Source: Marinoscillum sp965229915
GTDB taxonomy: Bacteria > Bacteroidota > Bacteroidia > Cytophagales > Cyclobacteriaceae
Assembly (NCBI RefSeq): GCF_965229915.1
Contig: NZ_CBDDJZ010000001.1
Coordinates: 2,232,001-2,296,000 of the forward strand
Direction: 5' to 3'
DNA length: 64,000 nt
Shown here piece by piece: positions 34,734 through 43,048 of the stretch. The first letter of the stretch is position 1. Each line of letters starts with the position of its first letter. Both the position numbers and the translations under genes were made by a program. Under the pieces are notes generated by a model. That model ran no database searches. It saw only the letters and a list, made by a program, of their open reading frames with translations, and had not been told where the DNA came from.

Positions 34734-35867
34734 ATGAAACACTTCACATCTGGTAAATATATTACTCAAGGGTCTTACAAGAGTTTTCAACCTGAGAAGA
34801 TCAATAGGGATTGGGTGATTGAAAACATGGAATTGATTCATCTATTAAGCCAAGCTGATAGACAACTTGGAAGACTTGACATGTATTCAGAGTACATTCC
34901 CAATATTGATTTATTCATTAGCATGCACGTGCTTAAGGAGGCAACTCAATCCAGTAAAATCGAAGGAACTAAAACGAATATCGAGGAAGCGCTGCTCGAA
35001 AAAGAAGATGTAGCAGAAGAAAGAAGAGATGACTGGGAAGAAGTTCAGAATTATATTTCAGCGCTAAACCAGGCTATCAATAGTTTAGAAGAATTGCCGT
35101 TTTCATCACGTTTGATTAAACAAACACATGAAATACTGCTTTCTGGGGTCAGGGGTAAACACAAGTTACCAGGTGAATTTCGAACAAGCCAGAACTGGAT
35201 AGGTGGAGCAAGCATAGCAGATGCCACCTTTATTCCACCCATTCATTCTACAATAGATGAGTATATGAGTGATCTTGAAAAGTTTGCTCATAGTCAGAAC
35301 ACTTACTTTCCAGAACTATTGAAGATCGCATTGATACACTATCAATTCGAGACGATTCATCCGTTTTTGGATGGTAATGGAAGAGTGGGAAGACTCATGA
35401 TTACTCTCTATTTAGTAGAAAAAGGAATTCTAAAGAAACCAATCCTCTATCTATCTGATTTCTTCGAAAGAAATAGAACACTTTATTACGATAATCTGAT
35501 GCGGGTCAGGGAGAAGGCCGATATTACTCAATGGTTCAAATTTTTCCTGGTTGGGGTTATTGAAACTGCCAAAAGCAGTATTTCCGCTTTTGATAGTATA
35601 TTAAAGCTTCAGCAAGATGTTGAAATTCGCGTACAGTCCATGGGTAGCCGCTCTGCCAATGCAAGTATTATTGCCAAACAGTTATATCAGCACCCAATTA
35701 TTGATGCTCAAAAGGTAAGAGAAATTACTGGCTTATCCATGCCTTCAGTTTACAAACTAATCGAAGAATTAGAGACGCTAAAAATTCTGCATGAAGTTAC
35801 AGGTAGCAAAAGAGGAAAAGTTTATTTCTTCAAAGAATATATTGACCTGTTTAGTAATGAACAGTAG
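34734..35867 (+). CDS. Fic-family adenylyltransferase-like protein, class II, with C-terminal winged helix
   Basis: 377 residues. Full Fic motif HPFLDGNGRVGR at 209-220, so it should transfer AMP (or another nucleotide part) to a target protein. The N-terminal inhibitory helix motif (S/T)xxxE(G/N) is seen as SSKIEG at 73-78, placing the autoinhibitory glutamate (Glu77) in the same chain (class II). The C-terminal part (about 310-377; VREITGLSMPSVYKLIEELETLKILHEV) is a winged-helix domain that could bind DNA, perhaps the flanking arrays. Target unknown. No separate antitoxin gene adjoins it. Confidence 0.93.
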   Translation: MKHFTSGKYITQGSYKSFQPEKINRDWVIENMELIHLLSQADRQLGRLDMYSEYIPNIDLFISMHVLKEATQSSKIEGTKTNIEEALLEKEDVAEERRDDWEEVQNYISALNQAINSLEELPFSSRLIKQTHEILLSGVRGKHKLPGEFRTSQNWIGGASIADATFIPPIHSTIDEYMSDLEKFAHSQNTYFPELLKIALIHYQFETIHPFLDGNGRVGRLMITLYLVEKGILKKPILYLSDFFERNRTLYYDNLMRVREKADITQWFKFFLVGVIETAKSSISAFDSILKLQQDVEIRVQSMGSRSANASIIAKQLYQHPIIDAQKVREITGLSMPSVYKLIEELETLKILHEVTGSKRGKVYFFKEYIDLFSNEQ

Positions 35868-35971
35868 TAGGTTAGCTCATGCTCACTTTAGTTGTGTATT
35901 TAAGTCCACCTGAATCATTGAACTCAATCCGTATGATATGGCTCAGAACTTGCAACTCAAATAACCCGAAC

Positions 35972-36070
35972 TTAATTAAGAACTAACCTTATTTAAGTTT
36001 TCATTCATTTTCTTAATTAGTGATACTCCTTATTTAAGTTTTTGGCCATTTTCTTAAATAAGCAGAAGCA
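35972..36070. repeat. 41-bp tandem repeats downstream of fic
   Basis: Two full 41-bp units and a partial third, in the same orientation and with the same two palindromes per unit as the array upstream of fic. Its last unit and partial end match the upstream array's last unit most closely. 35868-35971 shows nothing else. Confidence 0.85.
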
Positions 36071-36106
36071 CATTATCCACACGCTTAAATTTTACGCAAA
36101 TTTAAA

Positions 36107-36122
36107 TACGTATTATTACTTA
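36107..36122. promoter_or_regulatory. Operator-like palindrome TACGTATTATTACTTA
   Basis: A TACGTA-N4-TACTTA site, 60 bases before the narK ATG. It is followed by TACTTTTA, the same -7-like string found before the sensor kinase. A half-matching site TACGTAGTTTAGACGT lies at 36139-36154. Confidence 0.6.
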
Positions 36123-36164
36123 CTTTTATCTAAGTAATTACGTAGTTTAGACGTTCTTCAGAAC

Positions 36165-36180
36165 TACGTAATAAAACTTA
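36165..36180. promoter_or_regulatory. Operator-like palindrome TACGTAATAAAACTTA
   Basis: A degenerate TACGTA-N4-AACTTA, ending two bases before the narK start codon and very similar to the site before the porin gene. Its position would suit repression or leader control. Confidence 0.5.
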
Positions 36181-36182
36181 GT

Positions 36183-37535
36183 ATGGAAACAAGTAAGAAC
36201 GGCAAAGCCAAAAGGATCGAACTTTTCAACCTCAAGTCCATCAACATGCGGGTTTTCCACCTCACATGGATGGCTTTTTTTCTTTGTTTTTTTGGTTGGT
36301 TTGGGATTGCTCCCATGCTGGCAATTGTCCGGGAAGATCTCGGCATCACTACCGATCAGATTGTCAATACCAACATGATCGCTGTGGCCTCTACTGTTTT
36401 CATGCGACTTATCATAGGTTGGTTATGCGACCGGATAGGCCCTCGAGTTACCTACACCTGGTTGCTAATCCTTGGTTCCATTCCGGTCATTTTGATCGGA
36501 ATGGTCCAAAATTATGAGCAGTTTCTATTAGCCAGAATGTTTATCGGTGCTATCGGCGCGGGTTTTGTCATCACGCAGTTTCACACTTCGGTGATGTTTG
36601 CACCCAACATCGTGGGCACGGCCAATGCTACCACTGCCGGCTGGGGTAATCTTGGTGGCGGAGTGACCCAGCAGGTCATGCCCATCATCTTTGCGGGAGC
36701 TCTGGCATATACGGGATCCGAATTTCTCGCCTGGAGACTTTCCATGATAGGCCCAGGCATCATGCTCTTTGTCATGGGGATTGTTTATTACTATTTCACC
36801 CAGGACACACCGAAGGGAAACTATAACTACCTGGATACCAAAAAGAAAGAGAAAAAGTCCAAAGATAACATCAGTAAAGTATTAGGAGATTATAAGGTTT
36901 GGTTACTGTTTATCATCTATGGTGCCTGCTTTGGAGTAGAACTCATTGTCAACTCCAAGGCAGCACTATACTTTATCGATTACTTCGATATGGACATCAA
37001 AACAGCCGGTCTTATTGCAGGACTGTTTGGGCTGATGAACTTATTCGCCCGTTCGCTCGGTGGCTTTTTTGGCGACCGATTTGGTAAAACCGGCGGACTC
37101 AATGGACGGGTTCGATGGCTTTTTATCACCTTGTTTGTAGAAAGTCTTGCACTGATACTCTTTTCCAGAATGGGTACCATTCCACTGATCATTGCCTCGC
37201 TGCTACTATTCAGTCTATTTGTACAAATGAGTGAAGGTGCCACCTACAGTGTCGTCCCTTTTGTCAACAAAAAAGCACTGGGTATGGTGTCCGGAATTGT
37301 AGGTGCTGGTGGAAATGCCGGCGCAGTGGCTGGTATGCTACTGTTCAAAAAGAATCTGACTGGACTGGAATGGACCGACTCATTCTTTGTGCTTGGCTTC
37401 ATTGTGATGGCCGTATCATTTTCCACTTTCCTTATCCGGTTTTCTAAAAAAGCAGAAGTCATAGCTCGCAAGGAAAGCCGAAAAGAAGAAGAACTTATCC
37501 AGTTACAGCCTGAACTCGCAACCGCCACTTCATAA
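36183..37535 (+). CDS. narK: Nitrate/nitrite MFS transporter
   Basis: 450 residues, 12 membrane helices by hydropathy, NarK/NasA transporter family. Nitrate signature 1 is seen as GWGNLGGGVTQQVMP (about 155-169). The second signature region reads GMVSGIVGAGGNAGAVAGMLLF (about 369-390). FHLTWMAFFLCFFGWFGIAPM begins the first helix after a short basic N-terminus. It moves nitrate in or nitrite out. It starts the second half of the nitrate cluster and is 15 bases from nasA, so the two are one operon. Confidence 0.96.
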   Translation: METSKNGKAKRIELFNLKSINMRVFHLTWMAFFLCFFGWFGIAPMLAIVREDLGITTDQIVNTNMIAVASTVFMRLIIGWLCDRIGPRVTYTWLLILGSIPVILIGMVQNYEQFLLARMFIGAIGAGFVITQFHTSVMFAPNIVGTANATTAGWGNLGGGVTQQVMPIIFAGALAYTGSEFLAWRLSMIGPGIMLFVMGIVYYYFTQDTPKGNYNYLDTKKKEKKSKDNISKVLGDYKVWLLFIIYGACFGVELIVNSKAALYFIDYFDMDIKTAGLIAGLFGLMNLFARSLGGFFGDRFGKTGGLNGRVRWLFITLFVESLALILFSRMGTIPLIIASLLLFSLFVQMSEGATYSVVPFVNKKALGMVSGIVGAGGNAGAVAGMLLFKKNLTGLEWTDSFFVLGFIVMAVSFSTFLIRFSKKAEVIARKESRKEEELIQLQPELATATS

Positions 37536-37550
37536 AAACCGACCTGATCT

Positions 37551-40500
37551 ATGCCACAAAAATGGAGTGAACCATACAAGACTGTTTGTAGCTACTGCGG
37601 AGTAGGATGCGGCATCAAAGTGCGCAAAAGCAACAAAGGACGCCTCCAGCTGGAAGGCGACGCGGACTATCCCGTCAACAAAGGGATGCTATGCTCCAAA
37701 GGCATGAATCTGCACTACACAGCCATGGATCAAAGTGACCGACTACTCAAGCCACAAATGCGCTGGAGCCGTCGGCATCCAATGCAAGAAATCAGCTGGG
37801 ATACGGCCATCGAACGAGCTGCAGCCGTATTCAAAACATTTATTCGTGAGCATGGCCCGGACAGTGTGGGGTTGTACGTCTCGGGCCAGTGCCTCACTGA
37901 AGAGTACTACCTGGCCAATAAACTGGTCAAAGGATTCCTCGGCACCAACAACATTGATACTAACAGCCGACTGTGCATGAGCTCAGCAGTGGTAGGTTAT
38001 AAAGAAACCGTAGGTGATGACGCCGTTCCGATTTCCTATGAAGACATAGAACTTTCAGACACCATTTTGATTGCTGGTGCGAACCCGGCATGGTGCCACC
38101 CGATTCTTTTCAGAAGAATAGAAAAGCACAAAGCAGAAAATCCAGACGTAAAAATCATTGTAGTCGATCCAAGGGTTACGGATAGCTGTGCTTTAGCTGA
38201 CATTCACCTACAGGTGCAGCCGGGCACCGACATGATGCTCTTTCACGCCATTGGTCGCTACCTGATTGATCATGGCCTGGTAGACGATGAGTTTGTCAGT
38301 AATCATACCAACGGGTTTGAAGCGTATGTCAAAGAAGTGCGCTCCAGGTCGCTTAAAGAATATGCGGCAATTTGTCAGGTCTCTGTGGAAGATATCATCC
38401 ACACGGCACGCCTGATCGGACAGTCCAAAGGCTTCATCACCATGTGGGCGATGGGATTGAATCAAAGCACCGCGGGAGTCAACCAAAACCTGGCACTCAT
38501 CGACCTTAATCTAATCACAGGCAAAATTGGGAAGCCCGGTTCAGGCCCTTTTTCCCTAACAGGCCAACCCAATGCCATGGGTGGACGTGAGGTAGGAGGC
38601 CTCTCCAATCTACTGGCAGCACATAAAAATCTGGCCAACCCACAGCATCGTCAGGAAGTTGCGGACTTCTGGGGAGTAGAATCCATTCAGGAAAAACCTG
38701 GTCTCACCGCTACCGAAATGTACGAAGCACTTAAGACCGGAAAGATGAAAGCCGTCTGGATCATTTGCACCAATCCTTCTGTGAGCATGCCCAATGCGCG
38801 ACTGGTAGATGAAGCTTTGAAGGCCGCCAAATTCGTGATCGTACAGGACATTTCTAAAAAGAGTGACACAGCCAAATATGCCGACTTGATTCTACCGGCT
38901 GCCGGTTGGCTGGAGAAGGAAGGCACCATGACCAACTCAGAACGACGGGTTACCTATTTGCCCAAAGTCATCGATGCTCCCGGAGAAGCACTACCCGATT
39001 CTGAGATCATCATGCGCTTTGCCAGAGCCATGGGATATCATGGATTTGATTTTAAAGACGCATCCGATATTTACGATGAGTATGCTCGCATGACGAAGGG
39101 TACACCGATCGATGTGTCGGGTCTTTCTTATGAAAAACTTAAAATGCACCGATCTATCCAGTGGCCGGTGCCCGAAACGGATCATGAAGGCACTCCACGG
39201 CTCTTTGAAAACGGAAAATTTCTCACTGCTGATCAACGCGCCAACATACACACAGCAGGCCCCGAGCTCCAGCACGAACCAACCAACCCGGACTTTCCAC
39301 TGATCCTCACCACCGGTCGTGTGCGAGATCAGTGGCACACGATGACCCGAACAGGGAAAGTAGCCAAACTGAACAAACACACTGACCGGCCATTTCTGGA
39401 AATTCATCCCTCAGATGCAGCGGTAAGAGGGATCAGGGATGGAGCCCCGGTGAAAATAAAAAACGCGCGTGGCGAGGTTCAGGTAGCTGCGAAAATCACC
39501 GAGAGCATCAAGAAAGGAGTCGTATTTCTACCCATGCACTGGGGTAAAAAACTCAACCACGACCTCAATCGGGCAAACAATCTGACCAGTGAGGCAGTAG
39601 ACCCGAAATCCAAACAACCTGGATTTAAGTTTTCTGCTGTTGAGGTAGAACTATACCAGCCCGCTAAAAAGAAAATTGTGGTGGTCGGAGCAGGCGCTGC
39701 GGCCTATCGGTTCGTAAATACCTATCGGGAATTCAATCAAACAGATGAAATCCATGTTTTCTCCAAAGAGCAGTGGCCATTTTACAATCGCGTGCTGCTG
39801 CCCGACTATGTCAACGAAACGAAGGAATGGGAAGACCTGGTGAAGTACACGGAAGAGGAACTTCGCCAACTGAATCTGACGATGCATCCGTCCAATCCCA
39901 TTGAATCGATCAATAGAGCATCCAAAACAGTCACCGACAGCCAAAATGAAACGCATAGCTATGATACACTCATTGTGGCAACAGGTAGTCGTGCGTTTGT
40001 GCCACCAAATGCGCCAATGAACCTACCTGGTGTTTTCACCATGCGTGATCGGACCAATGCTGACGATTTGAAAGAGAATATTTGTCCAGGGAGCCATGTA
40101 TTGATTATTGGGGGTGGCTTGCTCGGTCTGGAATTGGCAGCTGCACTCACCGAAATACAGGTGCATAGCACCATCATCCAGCTCGGTTCGCGTCTGATGG
40201 AACGCCAACTGGACCCGGTGGCCAGTGCGATGCTCAGAGAATATGTAGAAGACCTGGGCGTGCGTGTTTATACCAATGATGAGGTTACCAGCATTTCGGA
40301 AAATCAGGAAAAGCTCCTGGATGTCACGCTAAAAAGTGGACATGAAGTAACGGCCAATGCGGTAGTATATGCCATAGGGACCCGACCTAACATAAAAATT
40401 CTATCGGATAGTGGGATTACTTGTGGTAGAGGCGTCAAGGTCAATGACTACCTACAGACTAGCGATCCAGACATCTTTGCTCTTGGTGAAATAGCCGAGC

Positions 40501-41063
40501 ATCGCCAAAAAATGATTGGGATAACCGCTGCAGCAGAACAGCAAGCCGACATCTGTGCCCGATACCTAGCTGGTGATCCATCACAGTTCTATACAGGCAC
40601 CACGCCGATGAACATTCTCAAATTCCCAAGTCTGGATCTGTGCTCAGTGGGATTGGCAGAGATCCCAGTGAATGGCAAAGGATACAGTGAAATCACCTTT
40701 TTGGACCGGGAGGCGCTCTTCTATAAGAAGTGCATCATACACCATGACAAGCTGGTGGGAACCATCCTCCTCGGTGATAAAACGGAATTTGCCGAATACA
40801 AGGAATTGATTGATAGCGGGACTGAACTTTCAGACAAACGCATGCAATTGCTGCGATCGGGACAGGCACCGGCAGCAGCCAGGGGTAAGCTGGTTTGCTC
40901 CTGCAACAATGTGGGAGAAGGAAATTTGACAGAAGCCATTTCCGCCGGACATGAAAACCTCAATTCACTCTGTCAGGCAACTGGGGCAGGATTGGGCTGT
41001 GGAAGTTGCAAATCAGAAGTAAAACGCCTGATCGACCGATCCATACAACCAGTGAGTTCATGA
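37551..41063 (+). CDS. nasA: Assimilatory nitrate reductase: fused catalytic, FAD/NAD and BFD domains
   Basis: 1170 residues in one chain. N-terminal [4Fe-4S] ligands Cys13, Cys16, Cys20 and Cys48 (CSYCGVGC ... MLCSKG). A bis-MGD molybdopterin oxidoreductase body (GTNNIDTNSRLCMSSAV, GANPAWCHPI) and the molybdopterin-binding C-domain (LTTGRVRDQWHTMTRTGK) end near 690. From about 706 (KKIVVVGAGAAAYRF) an FAD/NAD(P)-binding reductase of the NirB/NasC type follows (LIIGGGLLGLELAAAL). The last 55 residues are a BFD-type [2Fe-2S] domain (CSCNNVG ... GCGSCKSE). This puts the electron-input module, usually a separate NasB/NasC, on the same chain. Cytoplasmic. Reduces nitrate to nitrite. Confidence 0.95.
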   Translation: MPQKWSEPYKTVCSYCGVGCGIKVRKSNKGRLQLEGDADYPVNKGMLCSKGMNLHYTAMDQSDRLLKPQMRWSRRHPMQEISWDTAIERAAAVFKTFIREHGPDSVGLYVSGQCLTEEYYLANKLVKGFLGTNNIDTNSRLCMSSAVVGYKETVGDDAVPISYEDIELSDTILIAGANPAWCHPILFRRIEKHKAENPDVKIIVVDPRVTDSCALADIHLQVQPGTDMMLFHAIGRYLIDHGLVDDEFVSNHTNGFEAYVKEVRSRSLKEYAAICQVSVEDIIHTARLIGQSKGFITMWAMGLNQSTAGVNQNLALIDLNLITGKIGKPGSGPFSLTGQPNAMGGREVGGLSNLLAAHKNLANPQHRQEVADFWGVESIQEKPGLTATEMYEALKTGKMKAVWIICTNPSVSMPNARLVDEALKAAKFVIVQDISKKSDTAKYADLILPAAGWLEKEGTMTNSERRVTYLPKVIDAPGEALPDSEIIMRFARAMGYHGFDFKDASDIYDEYARMTKGTPIDVSGLSYEKLKMHRSIQWPVPETDHEGTPRLFENGKFLTADQRANIHTAGPELQHEPTNPDFPLILTTGRVRDQWHTMTRTGKVAKLNKHTDRPFLEIHPSDAAVRGIRDGAPVKIKNARGEVQVAAKITESIKKGVVFLPMHWGKKLNHDLNRANNLTSEAVDPKSKQPGFKFSAVEVELYQPAKKKIVVVGAGAAAYRFVNTYREFNQTDEIHVFSKEQWPFYNRVLLPDYVNETKEWEDLVKYTEEELRQLNLTMHPSNPIESINRASKTVTDSQNETHSYDTLIVATGSRAFVPPNAPMNLPGVFTMRDRTNADDLKENICPGSHVLIIGGGLLGLELAAALTEIQVHSTIIQLGSRLMERQLDPVASAMLREYVEDLGVRVYTNDEVTSISENQEKLLDVTLKSGHEVTANAVVYAIGTRPNIKILSDSGITCGRGVKVNDYLQTSDPDIFALGEIAEHRQKMIGITAAAEQQADICARYLAGDPSQFYTGTTPMNILKFPSLDLCSVGLAEIPVNGKGYSEITFLDREALFYKKCIIHHDKLVGTILLGDKTEFAEYKELIDSGTELSDKRMQLLRSGQAPAAARGKLVCSCNNVGEGNLTEAISAGHENLNSLCQATGAGLGCGSCKSEVKRLIDRSIQPVSS

Positions 41064-41076
41064 TATATTTGTTTAG

Positions 41077-42498
41077 ATGATGCAGGTAAAAGACTTAGTT
41101 CGTGTTTTTGTGAAAGGGGGAATCATCTCTCCCGGAGACTTTCTGAAGGTGCTTCTGATCGCTGAAAAATTAGGTGCACAAAACATTCATTTTGGCTCCC
41201 GTCAGGATATCTTGTTTGCCGCTAAAGAAAAGAGCAAAGCCATCCTCGATGAAACCTTTCAGTCGATTAAGACAGAATACGAAATCAACACATTTGAGTA
41301 CCAAAACATTCTGAGCAGCTACGTGGCACTGGACATATTGCCAGGTAAAAAGTGGCTTGCATCACATATCTATCATTACATTCTCAATGCTTTCGACTAC
41401 CGTACGAAACTGCGGATCAATGTAGTGGATCCTTCCCAGGCGTTGGTTCCTTTATTTACCGGACAGGTAAACTTTATTGCTTCAAGTCAGGAAAACTACT
41501 GGTATGTTTACTTGCGCTTCAAGCGCATTCAGAATGCCCCATGGCAAATGCCACTTTTAGTCTACACGGAGGATTTGGTAAAAATCGCAAAAGCCTTAGA
41601 GGACAATGACATCACTGAAAATGACTGGGACTACAAGGCCATTTTTGAGTTCCTGACCGAAAATGTCAACATGAATACCCAGCCTGTAACCGAAAATCTG
41701 ATCTTGCCGGAAACGCACTTTCCCTATTATGAAGGAATCCACCGACAGGCTGATGAAAAATACTGGCTTGGGCTTTACTGGCGCAATAATCAATACAAAA
41801 TCACCACACTTAAGGCCATCATCGAGCGATGCATTGAGACGGAGGTGGGAAAAGTGACGCTGACACCATGGAAGTCTTTTGTGATCAAAGGCATTTTAGA
41901 AAAAGATCGACTCGGCTGGGAGAAACTGATGGGTAAGTTTGGCATGAACCTGAGGCACTCCGCTTTGGAGCTGAACTGGCACCTGCCAGCGCTAGATCAG
42001 GAGGCATTGGACTTAAAGTTCTATCTGGTGCGGGAACTGGACAAACAGGACATCAGCACCTATGGACTGACATTTACCATCAAGAGTTCGACAGATATTA
42101 CCTTGTTCACCTCAGTGGTCATTGAAAAAGCAGAGGGAGAGAACATGTACAACCTCCTCTATAGCAAAAACTTCAATCCCAACCTCAATGAGTATCGCTA
42201 TTACGCAAAGGACGTCCACAAAACAGTTCTGGCTCCATTGATAGTGGAACTGAGCCTGGTCTATTATGAAAGCCTAAACGAAGAAACTCAGGAGTCTCCT
42301 AAAGTCAAATCCATCCGGGACAACATCGAAAAGGAGCTTTATCAATGCATACACTGCCAGACTGTTTATGATGCCGAATATGGAGACCCTGAAGCCGCAG
42401 TAGCTCCAGGAACTACTTTCAATGAACTCCCGGGAGATTATGTCTGTCCCACCTGTGGAGGCAAGAAGGATGGTTTTCAGAAATTGAGCATTGCTTAA
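41077..42498 (+). CDS. Rubredoxin-tailed protein on a siroheme-reductase-like scaffold without cluster ligands
   Basis: 473 residues, 13 bases after nasA. The C-terminal 50 residues are a rubredoxin domain with Cys424, Cys427, Cys457 and Cys460 (CIHC ... CPTCGG), binding one iron. The first 420 residues contain two segments like the ferredoxin-like half domains of nitrite/sulfite reductases: GIISPGDFLKVLLIAEKLGAQ (15-35) and LKAIIERCIETEVGKVTLTPWKSFVIKGI (245-273). The siroheme/[4Fe-4S] ligand motifs (Cx5C and Cx3C) are absent; Cys252 is the only Cys before the rubredoxin. Probably an electron carrier or docking subunit for the nitrate reductase. Inference from position and domains. Confidence 0.82.
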   Translation: MMQVKDLVRVFVKGGIISPGDFLKVLLIAEKLGAQNIHFGSRQDILFAAKEKSKAILDETFQSIKTEYEINTFEYQNILSSYVALDILPGKKWLASHIYHYILNAFDYRTKLRINVVDPSQALVPLFTGQVNFIASSQENYWYVYLRFKRIQNAPWQMPLLVYTEDLVKIAKALEDNDITENDWDYKAIFEFLTENVNMNTQPVTENLILPETHFPYYEGIHRQADEKYWLGLYWRNNQYKITTLKAIIERCIETEVGKVTLTPWKSFVIKGILEKDRLGWEKLMGKFGMNLRHSALELNWHLPALDQEALDLKFYLVRELDKQDISTYGLTFTIKSSTDITLFTSVVIEKAEGENMYNLLYSKNFNPNLNEYRYYAKDVHKTVLAPLIVELSLVYYESLNEETQESPKVKSIRDNIEKELYQCIHCQTVYDAEYGDPEAAVAPGTTFNELPGDYVCPTCGGKKDGFQKLSIA

Positions 42499-43043
42499 CC
42501 GAGATCCTCTGGAGTATTCACATTCTTAAGCTCTGATGAATCTTCCGGAGAGATCTTTTTCACTTTACAATCATCCAAAATACGCTGCAAACCATACAAA
42601 CCCATTTCCACCTGATCCAGTACTTTTCGGAATGACGTTGGTTGGTAAATAGTGATTGTCGTCTCCGGATAGTCAATATTCTCTTTTTGATAGGTGATGA
42701 TGTCATGAGCATCATCCATAGCATCCAACAACTTCTGAATGGTGCCTTTGGTCACATTCACCAAATCACAAGCCACAACCAACCAAGGCTCTTGCGGACG
42801 GTGATTAATGGCCGCTACCAATCCACCTATTGGACCAATGGCATTATACTGATCTACCAGCTTGTAGTGGCTTTCGGGTAAACTTCGATATTGCTCAATG
42901 TTACATGAGACACATACGTCCAACCCCATTTCGGCAAGCAAGTTATACAAGTGATGGTATTGCGCTCTACCGTTAACTTCCAGCAGATGTTTCTCCACAC
43001 CCATACGCTCGCTTTTGCCTCCTATTAGCATCAATGCTTTCAT
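42495..43043 (-). CDS. mobA: Molybdenum cofactor guanylyltransferase
   Basis: 182 residues. The nucleotidyltransferase signature LIGGKSERMGVEKHLL (6-21) and the GPIGGLVAAI and VACDLVNVT motifs fit MobA, which attaches GMP to molybdopterin to form the bis-MGD cofactor needed by the nitrate reductase. Convergent, with its last bases overlapping the stop of the rubredoxin-tailed gene by 4, closing the nitrate cluster. Confidence 0.9.
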   Translation of the reverse strand: MKALMLIGGKSERMGVEKHLLEVNGRAQYHHLYNLLAEMGLDVCVSCNIEQYRSLPESHYKLVDQYNAIGPIGGLVAAINHRPQEPWLVVACDLVNVTKGTIQKLLDAMDDAHDIITYQKENIDYPETTITIYQPTSFRKVLDQVEMGLYGLQRILDDCKVKKISPEDSSELKNVNTPEDLG

Positions 43044-43048
43044 AATCT

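Noticed and set aside
37551..41063. Artificial join of two genes
   Set aside because: The frame is unbroken, the linker near residue 690-705 is normal, and each domain is complete and in a sensible order.
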